The notes beneath the pieces are model-generated. The model saw only the letters and a list, made by a program, of their open reading frames with translations. It was not told the origin of the DNA and did not search any database. Positions 1 through 6,496 of a stretch of 6,662 bases of DNA are shown one piece after another; the first letter of the stretch is position 1; each line of letters begins with the position of its first letter. Source of the stretch: an uncultured Paracoccus sp. (lineage in GTDB: Bacteria > Pseudomonadota > Alphaproteobacteria > Rhodobacterales > Rhodobacteraceae); NCBI GenBank assembly GCA_934533075.1, contig CAKTBJ010000062.1, positions 1 to 6,662 on the forward strand, in the 5' to 3' direction. The position numbers were made by a program, and so were the translations under genes.

Positions 1-45
1 GATGGCGGCGAATGCCTGGCCGGCGGCAGCAATTCCTCGGTCTGA
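1..45 (+). CDS. Possible C-terminal tail of an upstream gene (partial)
   Basis: Frame 1 is open from the window edge to a TGA at 43-45, giving the 14-residue tail DGGECLAGGSNSSV. The stop lies 12 bases before the GTG start of the kinase gene, the spacing expected if an upstream gene of the same operon ended here. The tail is too short to assign to a family. Frames 2 and 3 also stay open from the edge but run deep into the kinase gene, so they are probably shadows. An intergenic region at the left edge is equally possible. Confidence 0.25.
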   Translation, partial: DGGECLAGGSNSSV

Positions 46-57
46 CAGGGGCGCGCC

Positions 58-1152
58 GTGCATGTTCCGCTGTCCGGGCATCTGCCGCCCTTTGTCGTCA
101 CGACCGACGCCGCCCCTGCCGAGGGCGGCGGGCTGCTGTCGCATGCGCCACCCGCGGTCTCGGCGGAGGCGGCGGCGGGGATCGCCGCGCGGGTCTTCGG
201 CGTCTCCGGCGCGCTGCGGGCGCTGACATCCGAGCGGGACGCGAATTTCCACATCCGGCTGGACAGCGGCGAGCAGGCGCTGCTGAAGATCACCAATGCC
301 GCCGAGGACCGGGCGGTGACGGAAATGCAGACCGCCGCGCTGGCGCATCTGGCGGCGGTGGCGCCCGACCTGCCGGTGCAACGGGTCTGCGCCACGCGGG
401 ACGGCGCGCCGTGGCAGGTGGTCGCGCTGGCCGGGCATGAGCATATCGTGCGGCTGCTGACCTATCTGGACGGCACCATGCTGCATGCAGCCCGGCCGGG
501 GCCGGGGCTGCACCGCGCCATCGGCGCCATGCTGGCGCGGCTGGCGCTGGGGCTGCGCGGGTTCTTTCATCCGGCGGCCGGCCATGTGCTGCAATGGGAC
601 ATCAAGCAGGCCGGGCGGCTGCACCCGATGCTGGAGGCGGTCGCGGAGCCGGACCTGCGCGCCCGGCTGGCGGCGCATCTGGACCGTTTCGACGCGCGGA
701 TCGCACCGCGCCTGCCGCATCTGCGCGCGCAGGTGGTGCATAACGACTTCAACCCGCACAATCTGGTGGTGGATGCGGCCGGCACCCGCGTCACCGGCAT
801 CATCGACTTCGGCGACATGGTGCACACGCCGACGGTCTGCGACCTTGCGGTGGCGTGCTCCTATCACCTCACCGACGGCGCGGCGCCGCTGGCGCGGGTG
901 GCGGAGCTGGTGGCGGGCTACGCCGCCGTGCTGCCGCCGGAGGACGAGGAACTGGACCTGCTGCCCGACCTGATCCGGCTGCGCCACATCACCACGCTGG
1001 CGATCACGGCATGGCGCGCGCGGCGCTATCCTGATAATGCCGCCTATATCCTGCGCAATGCCGCCGCCTCGCGCCGGGGGCTGGACGCGATCGACAGACT
1101 CGGCATTCCCGCCTGCACCCGGCTGCTGCGCGACGCCGCCCGAACGGAGTGA
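58..1152 (+). CDS. APH-fold small-molecule kinase, hydroxylysine kinase-like
   Basis: A 364-residue phosphotransferase of the aminoglycoside phosphotransferase (APH/choline kinase) superfamily, expected to move the ATP gamma-phosphate to a small hydroxylated substrate in the cytoplasm. Visible motifs are the beta-3 lysine K77 in ALLKIT, a likely helix-C glutamate E89, the catalytic loop VVHNDFNPHN (H228, D230, N235) and the metal-binding IIDFGD (D250). All key kinase residues are present, so it should be active. The N-terminal stretch with SERDANFHI at about 58-66 resembles the hydroxylysine kinase branch, including the kinase halves of kinase-aminotransferase fusions; the substrate is still an inference. 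The GTG start at 58 has AGGGG six bases upstream. The first 30 or so residues look poorly conserved, so a later start cannot be excluded. The GntR gene follows after six bases, so the two are probably co-transcribed. Confidence 0.82.
   Translation: MHVPLSGHLPPFVVTTDAAPAEGGGLLSHAPPAVSAEAAAGIAARVFGVSGALRALTSERDANFHIRLDSGEQALLKITNAAEDRAVTEMQTAALAHLAAVAPDLPVQRVCATRDGAPWQVVALAGHEHIVRLLTYLDGTMLHAARPGPGLHRAIGAMLARLALGLRGFFHPAAGHVLQWDIKQAGRLHPMLEAVAEPDLRARLAAHLDRFDARIAPRLPHLRAQVVHNDFNPHNLVVDAAGTRVTGIIDFGDMVHTPTVCDLAVACSYHLTDGAAPLARVAELVAGYAAVLPPEDEELDLLPDLIRLRHITTLAITAWRARRYPDNAAYILRNAAASRRGLDAIDRLGIPACTRLLRDAARTE
1146..1149 (+). promoter_or_regulatory. Ribosome binding site of the GntR-family gene
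   Basis: GGAG lies nine bases before the ATG at 1159, inside the last codons of the kinase gene. It supports the ATG at 1159 over the in-frame ATG at 1186 and suggests translational linkage of the two genes. Confidence 0.6.
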
Positions 1153-1158
1153 ACCGCC

Positions 1159-1863
1159 ATGCCAGCAGCGGCAGACCGCGCGCCCATGCCTTTCGCGCCG
1201 CTGACCGCGGAGCCGCTGCACGAGCAGGCCTATGCCGCGCTGCGCGGCGCGGTGCTGGCGGGGCGGTTCGCGCCGGGTCAGTCGCTGACCATCAGGGGGC
1301 TGGGGGCCTCGCTGGGCATCTCGGCCACGCCGGTGCGCGAGGCCCTGCAACGGCTGATCGCCGAGGGGGCGCTGGAACTGGCGCCCAACCGCACCATCCA
1401 GGTGCCGGAGATGACCCGCGCCCGCTATGGCGAGATCACCGAGATCCGCGTCCGGCTGGAGCGCATGGCCGTCGAGGCGGCCGCCGCCCATGCCGATGCC
1501 GCCCTGTGCAACCGGCTGGCGCGGCTGTCGGACCGCATGCACGCCGCCATCGAATCGGGGCGGTTCCCGGACTATCTGGCCGACAACCAGAGCTTTCACT
1601 TCCTGATCTACGAGGCCGCCCGCCTGCCCTATCTGCAACAGCTGATCGGGCTGTGCTGGCTGCGCACCGGGCCGTGGCTGAACCGGCTGGCGCATGAGGG
1701 CCGGTTCCACGCCATCGCCAACGATGCCCATGACATCATCATCGCCGCCCTGCGCCGGCGCGACCTGCCGGTGCTGGCCGAGGCGATCGAGCGCGACATC
1801 CGCGACGCCGGCGCGGTGCTGATCGGGCAGTTGCCGGCCGAGGCCGAGGGGGCGCAGGGCTGA
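1159..1863 (+). CDS. GntR-family transcriptional regulator, FadR subfamily (FCD domain)
   Basis: A 234-residue one-component regulator. Residues 19-85 form a winged helix-turn-helix with the usual GntR pattern (AYAALRGAVLAGRFAPGQ, then LGISATPVREALQRLIAEGAL). Residues about 90-222 form an all-helical FCD effector domain, which in this family often binds a metal ion and a carboxylate or amino-acid ligand. Counterparts of the usual ligands are N143, H147 (NQSFH) and H191 (NDAHD), but the final histidine, expected 22 residues after H191, is D213 (IERDIRD). Metal binding may therefore be changed or lost. It is the last gene of the kinase block and convergent with the cyclase gene. It probably controls the kinase and genes off the left edge; no operator for it was found. 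The family is secure, the ligand is unknown. Confidence 0.92.
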   Translation: MPAAADRAPMPFAPLTAEPLHEQAYAALRGAVLAGRFAPGQSLTIRGLGASLGISATPVREALQRLIAEGALELAPNRTIQVPEMTRARYGEITEIRVRLERMAVEAAAAHADAALCNRLARLSDRMHAAIESGRFPDYLADNQSFHFLIYEAARLPYLQQLIGLCWLRTGPWLNRLAHEGRFHAIANDAHDIIIAALRRRDLPVLAEAIERDIRDAGAVLIGQLPAEAEGAQG

Positions 1864-1915
1864 GGCCCGGCGAAAGGCCCGCCCCGAAGCCGGCGCAGGC
1901 GCAGGCGCCGCCATC

Positions 1916-1938
1916 GGCCGGGCGGCCGGCCGCCGGCC
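1916..1938. terminator. GC-rich hairpin between convergent genes, possible bidirectional terminator
   Basis: This 23-base stretch is almost self-complementary: GGCCGG at 1916-1921 pairs with CCGGCC at 1933-1938, then CGGC pairs with GCCG around a very short centre, with one bulged G. It lies in the 75-base gap between the convergent GntR and cyclase genes and touches the cyclase stop codon. No T-tract follows on either strand, so it is not a textbook intrinsic terminator. In DNA this GC-rich, such hairpins can also arise by chance. Confidence 0.35.
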
Positions 1939-2715
1939 TTACCCCTGCGGCAGGATGGCGAAGGCGCGCGCCGGAAAGCCCGACCCTTCCAGCGCCTTCG
2001 GCCAGCTTGCCACGATCAGCGCGCCGGCCTCGGGCACCTGATCCAGATTGGCCATCATCTCGATCTGCCAATGGTCGCCGGCCAGCACGTAATCCTCCAG
2101 CGAGCCGTCGAACAGGCTGGCGGCAAGGCCGGGATCGGTGTCGGTGGTCTCGTGCCCGCAGGCGGTGATGCCGCGATCCTCGAACAGCAGGCGCAGCACG
2201 TCCAGCGACCAGCCGGGATAGTGGCACATGCCATCGGCGCCCCGGTTCATCATCCGCTCCTGATCGGGCCAGCGCTGCGACCAGTCGGTGCGCAGCGCCA
2301 CGAAGGCGCCGGCGGGAATGCGGCCGTGCCGCGCCTCCCACGCGGCCACGTCGTCCAGCGTCACGCAGGCATCCGCATCGGCGCGCACCCGGTCGGAAAT
2401 GTCGATCACCGCCAGCGGCAGGAGCATCTCGTCCACCGGAATCCGGTCCTGCGTGCGCATGCCGGGCCGGTAATGCGACGGCGGGTCGACATGCGTGCCC
2501 CATTGCCCGGCAAAGCGGTATTCGTGCGACAGGAAGCCGGCCCGCTTGCCCTGGATCAGGTCGTCGTATTCATAGATCACCCGGAACTCGGCCGGGCGGA
2601 AATTCGGATGATGCGGCGTGTCGGGCGAAAAGCTGTGCGTCAGGTCCACACGGCGGCAGGATTTCAGCCCATCCAGCAGCGGCCACAGACCGGCGGAGGC
2701 GGGGGGTGTCGGCAT
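1939..2715 (-). CDS. Cyclase-family metal-dependent hydrolase (kynurenine formamidase/isatin hydrolase fold)
   Basis: A 258-residue soluble protein of the putative cyclase family, whose known members (KynB kynurenine formamidase, isatin hydrolase) use a divalent metal to hydrolyse amide, lactam or related bonds. The family pattern is clear: DLTHSFSPDTP at 24-34, the metal motif QWGTHVDPPSHY at 71-82, GHETTDTDPG at 187-196, and a C-terminal IEMMANLDQVPEAG...ARAFAILP. The usual HxGTHxDxPxH motif starts here with Q71 rather than His. The position of the later ligand His, 12 residues before E219, appears to be E207. H75, D77, H81 and E219 are kept. This looks like a distinct subfamily rather than a decayed gene. 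The ATG has a strong GGAAAGGAG six bases upstream. It lies 24 bases after the SDR stop and is probably translated from the same transcript. No signal peptide is seen. The true substrate is unknown. Confidence 0.87.
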   Translation of the reverse strand: MPTPPASAGLWPLLDGLKSCRRVDLTHSFSPDTPHHPNFRPAEFRVIYEYDDLIQGKRAGFLSHEYRFAGQWGTHVDPPSHYRPGMRTQDRIPVDEMLLPLAVIDISDRVRADADACVTLDDVAAWEARHGRIPAGAFVALRTDWSQRWPDQERMMNRGADGMCHYPGWSLDVLRLLFEDRGITACGHETTDTDPGLAASLFDGSLEDYVLAGDHWQIEMMANLDQVPEAGALIVASWPKALEGSGFPARAFAILPQG

Positions 2716-2721
2716 GGTGGT

Positions 2722-2730
2722 CTCCTTTCC
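2722..2730 (-). promoter_or_regulatory. Ribosome binding site of the cyclase-family gene
   Basis: Read on the minus strand this is GGAAAGGAG, six bases before the ATG at 2715. It is a strong Shine-Dalgarno sequence within the 24-base gap between the SDR and cyclase genes. It fixes the start and gives the second gene its own strong translation signal. Confidence 0.75.
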
Positions 2731-2739
2731 GGGTCCGGG

Positions 2740-3525
2740 TCAGCTCCAGGTCGATTCCTGCATGAAATCCTTGCTTTCGGGCAGGGTCTGGCCGCCATCG
2801 ACGCGGATCGTGGTGCCGGTGATATAGGCGGTCTCCTCCGAGGCGAGGAAGGCCACGGCGGCGGCGATGTCGGCGGGCATGCCCAGACGGCCCATCGGGA
2901 TCGACTGCTCCATGCTGTGCATGAAGGCGGCGGACCGGCCGGCCTGAAGGCCCTCGGTGACGATATTGCCCGGCTCGACCCCGTTGACGGTGATGCCGTC
3001 CAGCGCCAGCTCCAGCGCGGCGGCACGGATGAAGCCGTTGATGCCGGCCTTGCTGGACGCATAGGCCGACAGGCCGTGACTGACCACGCGCGGCCCGGTG
3101 ATGGAGGAGGTCAGCACGATCCGCCCATAGCGTTGCCGGCGCATGGCGGGCAGGCAGGCTTTCGTGGACACGAAGGCCCCGCGCAGGTTGACCGCCAGCA
3201 CATGATCCCATTGCGCGACGCTGGTGTCCTCGATCAGCGAGACCGGATAGATGCCGGCATTCTGCACCAGAATGTCGATGCGGCCGGAACACTCCAGCGC
3301 CAGACCGGCCAGCGCCCGGCAATCGTCCTCGGCGGCCACATCGACACGCAGGAACCGGCCGCGATCCAGACCCAGCTCGTCCATCAGCGCCAGCCCGCGC
3401 GCCGCGTCGGCATCGCCGAGGATCAGCGTGGCGCCGTCATCGACCAGACGCCGGGCGATGCCGCGCCCGATGCCGACCGCACCGCCGATCAACACGGCCG
3501 TCCGGCCCTCCAACCGCTTCGTCAT
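2740..3525 (-). CDS. SDR-family NAD(P)-dependent dehydrogenase/reductase
   Basis: A 261-residue classical short-chain dehydrogenase, interconverting an alcohol and a ketone with a nicotinamide cofactor. The Rossmann motif is GGAVGIG at 14-20, with Ile13 where Thr of TGxxxGxG is usual. QNAG at 88-91 replaces the usual NNAG. The catalytic residues N113, S141, Y155 and K159 (YASSK) are all present. D38 at the end of beta-2 (GDAD) favours NAD over NADP. RVDGG at 241-245 is the typical C-terminal strand. The frame extends 20 codons upstream to 3585, but that stretch would include the operator-like palindrome and the -10 region. The ATG at 3525 gives a normal SDR N-terminus and has AGGGG about eight bases upstream, so it is preferred. 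The cyclase gene follows after 24 bases, forming an operon. The pairing suggests a catabolic oxidation step; the substrate cannot be told. Confidence 0.93.
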   Translation of the reverse strand: MTKRLEGRTAVLIGGAVGIGRGIARRLVDDGATLILGDADAARGLALMDELGLDRGRFLRVDVAAEDDCRALAGLALECSGRIDILVQNAGIYPVSLIEDTSVAQWDHVLAVNLRGAFVSTKACLPAMRRQRYGRIVLTSSITGPRVVSHGLSAYASSKAGINGFIRAAALELALDGITVNGVEPGNIVTEGLQAGRSAAFMHSMEQSIPMGRLGMPADIAAAVAFLASEETAYITGTTIRVDGGQTLPESKDFMQESTWS

Positions 3526-3541
3526 GCTTGACCCCTGCACA

Positions 3542-3561
3542 AACCCGTTACGTAATCGGTT
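3542..3561. promoter_or_regulatory. Operator-like 20-bp near-palindrome upstream of the SDR-cyclase operon (site A)
   Basis: The plus strand reads AACCCGTTACGTAATCGGTT. Compared with its reverse complement, 16 of 20 positions match, giving AACC-nn-TTACGTAA-nn-GGTT. A central CpG in an even-spaced palindrome is typical of LacI-family operators, and a LacI-family gene lies about 1.9 kb away on the same strand. Bases 3546-3561 recur exactly, in opposite orientation, upstream of the GMC gene. The centre is 26 bases before the SDR start and the site overlaps the -10 region of a candidate promoter, a natural place for repression. Binding by the neighbouring regulator is inferred. Confidence 0.7.
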
Positions 3562-3585
3562 ACTCTTGTGCCGCGAGGCTGTCAA
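3557..3585 (-). promoter_or_regulatory. Candidate sigma-70 promoter of the SDR-cyclase operon
   Basis: On the minus strand a perfect TTGACA -35 box (3585-3580) is followed after 17 bases by TAACCG (3562-3557) in the -10 position. The -10 match is weak, only its first two bases agreeing with consensus. It is supported by position, in the 79-base gap between the GMC stop and the SDR start, and by overlap with the operator-like palindrome. Confidence 0.45.
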
Positions 3586-3604
3586 TCCGACCCCCCGCGC
3601 ACCG

Positions 3605-5230
3605 TTACGGCAGGTAATAGGGCATCGGCTGCGGGGCCAGCGGCGCGCGGCCGCGAATGCTCTCGGCCAGCTTTTCCGCCATCATGATCACCGGCGCGTT
3701 CAGGTTGCCGGAGACGATCCGCGGCATCAGCGAGGCATCGACGACGCGCAGGCCGTCCACCCCGCGCACGCGGCCGGCGGCGTCGGTCACGGCCATCTCG
3801 TCCACGCCCATCCGGCAGGTGCCGCAGGGGTGGAACTGGGTGCCGATGCTGGCGCGCAGCCAGGCGAGGATCTCGGCATCGCTGTCCAGCCCGGCGCTGG
3901 GGCCGGTCTCGGCGCCGCGATGGCGGTCCCAGGCGCGTTGCGCGACCATCTCGCGGGTCATGCGCACGCAGGCGACGGCGGCGCGGCGGTCCTGTTCGGT
4001 GGACAGATAGTTGAAGACGAATTTCGGCGCCGCCTTCGGATCGGCGCTGTCGATCCAGACCCGGCCCCGGCTGGTCGGGCGCATCAGCGCGAACAGATAC
4101 TGGAAACCCTCGCCCAGCGACACGCTGCCATCCTGGAAATCGCCCAGCAGGGGGATGAATTCATACTGGAAATCCGGCACCTTCCCGGCGTCGCTGGTGC
4201 GCAGGAAAGCCCCGGTCTCGAAGTAATTGGTGTTGCCGATGCCGGTCCCGAACAGCGCCCATTGCGCGGCCACCCGCACCCGGCCCGGCAGGCTGAGATG
4301 GCGCGCCAGCGAGTCCTCGCCCCGCGCGGTGAAACGCAGCGAGGATGCCGCGTGATCCATCAGGTTGCGGCCCACGCCGGGCAGCGCCACCTGCACCGGC
4401 ACCCCGGCCTGCGCCAGCATGTCGGGATCGCCGATCCCCGACAGCATCAGCAGCTGCGGCGAGTTCAGCGCGCCGGCCGACAGGATCACCTCGCGCCCGA
4501 CCTCATAAGCGACGGGACCGGAGCGGGTCAGCCCGTGCAGCCGCACCGCGCGGCCCTGCGCCAGTTCGATCCGCGTGACCAGCGTATCGGTGGCCACGGT
4601 CAGGTTGGGACGCGGGCCGGGCTGGCGCAGATAGGCCTGCGCCGTGCTCCAGCGCCGGCCGGCATGGGTGTTGCGCTGGGTGACATGCATGCCCTCCTGC
4701 CGGAAGGCGTTGTGATCGTCGATCAGCGCCTGCCCCTGCTGCACGCCGGATTCCAGAAAGGCATCGTAAAGCGCGCCCTTGGCCGGGCAGGTCTCGATGC
4801 GCATCGGGCCGTCGCCGCCGCGCCAGTCGCTGCCGCCCCTGTCGAAGCGCTCGGCGCGCTTGAAATAGGGCAGGCAATCGGCATGGGACCAGCCGTCCAG
4901 CCCCATCGCGGCCCAGTTGTCATAGTCCCACGGATTGCCGCGCACCCAGTTCATGCCGTTGATCGAGGACGAGCCGCCCAGCACCTTGCCCCGCGCCTCG
5001 TAGATGCGGCGGTCGCCGGCATGGGGGTCCGGCTCGGCGTAGTAATGCCAGTTGAAGCGCCGGTCGGTCAGCAGCATGCCCAGCGCCGCCGGCATGCGGA
5101 TGTAAAGGCTGCGGTCGCGCGGCCCGGCCTCGATCAGCAGGACGCGCGTGGCCGGGTCCTCGCTGAGACGGCCGGCCAGCGTGCTGCCTGCGGAACCCGA
5201 GCCGACGATGATGAAATCATAGCTGGCCAT
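3605..5230 (-). CDS. GMC-family FAD-dependent alcohol dehydrogenase (choline dehydrogenase-like)
   Basis: A 541-residue glucose-methanol-choline oxidoreductase, near the usual length of BetA-like dehydrogenases, which oxidise a primary alcohol or polyol with FAD and pass electrons to the respiratory chain. It starts directly with the FAD fold: YDFIIVGSGSAGS at 4-16 (GxGxxG at G10, G12, G15) and LLIEAG at 31-36. GMC signature 1 is GKVLGGSSSINGMNWVRG at 81-98 and signature 2 is GALNSPQLLMLSGIG at 253-267. The catalytic pair is H467 (QFHPCGTCRMG) and N511 (SGNLNAPVIMMAEK). There is no signal peptide, so it is cytoplasmic or on the inner membrane face. The ATG at 5230 has GGGAGGGG ahead of it; the longer open frame to 5365 adds 45 low-complexity residues and reaches the operator, so it was rejected. 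It lies downstream of the LacI gene and 79 bases before the SDR gene. The substrate is unknown; choline is not implied, because no betaine aldehyde dehydrogenase is nearby. Confidence 0.93.
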   Translation of the reverse strand: MASYDFIIVGSGSAGSTLAGRLSEDPATRVLLIEAGPRDRSLYIRMPAALGMLLTDRRFNWHYYAEPDPHAGDRRIYEARGKVLGGSSSINGMNWVRGNPWDYDNWAAMGLDGWSHADCLPYFKRAERFDRGGSDWRGGDGPMRIETCPAKGALYDAFLESGVQQGQALIDDHNAFRQEGMHVTQRNTHAGRRWSTAQAYLRQPGPRPNLTVATDTLVTRIELAQGRAVRLHGLTRSGPVAYEVGREVILSAGALNSPQLLMLSGIGDPDMLAQAGVPVQVALPGVGRNLMDHAASSLRFTARGEDSLARHLSLPGRVRVAAQWALFGTGIGNTNYFETGAFLRTSDAGKVPDFQYEFIPLLGDFQDGSVSLGEGFQYLFALMRPTSRGRVWIDSADPKAAPKFVFNYLSTEQDRRAAVACVRMTREMVAQRAWDRHRGAETGPSAGLDSDAEILAWLRASIGTQFHPCGTCRMGVDEMAVTDAAGRVRGVDGLRVVDASLMPRIVSGNLNAPVIMMAEKLAESIRGRAPLAPQPMPYYLP

Positions 5231-5363
5231 GCCCTGCCCCTCCCTGCCCGCCGGACGACCGCCGCCGCCTCCGGTGCGACGCGGCGCGGGTCGCGATCCG
5301 GGGATGGCCCGAAATGGTGCGATGCCGGGCAGGTTCTGGATAATCCCGGCGCAGGCGTCGCGC

Positions 5364-5383
5364 AACCGATTACGTAACGCGCG
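5364..5383. promoter_or_regulatory. Operator-like site upstream of the GMC dehydrogenase gene (site B)
   Basis: The plus strand reads AACCGATTACGTAACGCGCG. Its first 16 bases are the exact reverse complement of 3546-3561. It keeps the TTACGTAA core and the AACC arm nearer the GMC gene, but the outer arm is CGCG rather than GGTT, so it is less symmetric than site A. The centre is about 143 bases before the GMC start, in the 189-base gap after the LacI gene. TTGCGC and TTATCC could form a weak promoter just downstream, which would put the site over the -35 region, but that promoter is uncertain. Confidence 0.62.
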
Positions 5384-5419
5384 AAGGGGTCGGGTGAAGC
5401 CGCCGACGAAGGCTGTACC

Positions 5420-6445
5420 CTAGCGGCGGGCGGTGCTGGCGCGCGCGACGATGGTCGCGTCCAGCTTGATGTCCTGCACCGGCAGCTCCGCCCCGCCCTT
5501 GCGCGAGCGTTGCAGGATCAGCGCGCCGGCGCGGCGGCCGATCTCGTAAGCCGGGTTGGCGATGGCGGTGATCGGGGGGACGGTGATCGAATACCAGTCC
5601 TGATCGTCGAAGGCGACGACCGAAATGTCATCGGGCATGCGCAGCCCGGCCCTTTGCAGCCCCATCAGCACGCCCAGCGTCATCATGTTGTTCAGCACGA
5701 ACAGCCCGGTCGGGCGGTCCGCCAGCGCGGCCAGTTGCGCCACCGCCTGCTCGCCCCCGGCCACATGCAGGTCGCCCGACAGCACTAGGCATTCGTCGAA
5801 GGGGATGCCGGCCTCGGCCAGCGCGGCGCGATAGCCGTCCAGCCGCTCGCGGTCGAAGCTGGCGACCAGCGGGCCGGTGACGATGGCGATGCGGCGATGG
5901 CCCTGCGCGATCAGATGCGCGGTCGCGTCCTGCCCGGCCTTGCGGTTGTCGATGCCGACGCAATCCACGTCCAGCCCCGGAATCGCGGAATCGACCAGCA
6001 CCACCGGCACGCCCTGCGCATGCGCGGCCAGAACGTGGTCGCTGGTCGAGCCGGAGGGCGCCAGGATGATGCCGTCCACCTGCTTTTCCACCAGGATCTG
6101 CACGAGGGACTGCTCGCGCGCCTCCATGTTGCCGGTATTGGCCAGGATGATGGAATAGCCGGCATCGGCCAGGCTGGCCTCGACCCCGCTGGTCACGGCG
6201 CCGAAGAACGGGTTCGAGACATCGGCGATGACCAGCCCGATGGTGCGGGTCTTGCGGTTGCGCAGGCTGGCCGCGACCGAGTTGATGACATAGCCCAGCC
6301 GCTCGGCCGTTTCGCGGACATGGGCGGCGGTCTCGGGCGTGCAACTGCCCTCGATACCGGACAGCACGCGCGAGATGGTGGCCTTGGACACGCCCGCCGC
6401 GCGGGCCACGTCGTCCATCGTCGGGCGTTTCCGCAATTGCGCCAT
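5420..6445 (-). CDS. LacI-family transcriptional regulator
   Basis: A 341-residue regulator, the usual LacI/GalR length. Residues 8-30 (TMDDVARAAGVSKATISRVLSG) are the N-terminal helix-turn-helix, followed by the hinge helix at about 53-64 (VINSVAASLRNR). A periplasmic-binding-protein-like domain starts at TIGLVIADVSNPFF (68-81) and ends near residue 330; VDGIILAP, VGIDNRKAG and VVAFDDQDW are typical of sugar- or polyol-sensing members. The ATG at 6445 has GGGAGGGG nine bases upstream. The 48-codon upstream extension to 6589 would cover the candidate promoter and is unlikely. Its most likely targets are the two matching operator-like sites by the GMC and SDR genes. No copy of that site lies upstream of its own gene, so it probably does not autoregulate through it. 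The effector is unknown. Confidence 0.94.
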   Translation of the reverse strand: MAQLRKRPTMDDVARAAGVSKATISRVLSGIEGSCTPETAAHVRETAERLGYVINSVAASLRNRKTRTIGLVIADVSNPFFGAVTSGVEASLADAGYSIILANTGNMEAREQSLVQILVEKQVDGIILAPSGSTSDHVLAAHAQGVPVVLVDSAIPGLDVDCVGIDNRKAGQDATAHLIAQGHRRIAIVTGPLVASFDRERLDGYRAALAEAGIPFDECLVLSGDLHVAGGEQAVAQLAALADRPTGLFVLNNMMTLGVLMGLQRAGLRMPDDISVVAFDDQDWYSITVPPITAIANPAYEIGRRAGALILQRSRKGGAELPVQDIKLDATIVARASTARR

Positions 6446-6496
6446 TCTGCCCCCCTCCCTTCCCGTCCGGCATCGCCGGCGGATGCGGCTGGGCGA

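Noticed and set aside
1882..1911. Short GGCGCA-type direct repeats in the gap after the GntR gene
   Set aside because: There are only two or three imperfect 6-base units in very GC-rich DNA; there is no sign of an array or mobile-element end.
2071..3531. A 486-codon plus-strand open frame antisense to the cyclase and SDR genes
   Set aside because: It is rich in Gly, Ala, Arg, Gln and His with no recognisable domain, and the minus strand here carries two clear protein families. Long antisense open frames are expected in DNA this GC-rich.
3604..3618. GTTAC and GTAAT half-sites separated by GGCAG, as a possible third operator
   Set aside because: The halves match those of site A but are pushed apart by five bases, removing the central CpG palindrome, and the sequence is the end of the GMC coding region (its stop codon and last residues). 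Chance is the simpler explanation.
5231..5365. A 45-residue N-terminal extension of the GMC dehydrogenase
   Set aside because: The extension is Gly/Arg/Pro-rich, lacks a signal-peptide pattern, and its start falls within the operator-like site. The internal ATG at 5230 has a good ribosome binding site and starts directly at the FAD-binding fold.
3251..5377. A 708-codon plus-strand open frame opposite the SDR and GMC genes
   Set aside because: It spans two genes and their intergenic operator, has biased low-complexity composition and no domain, while the minus strand has complete GMC and SDR signatures.
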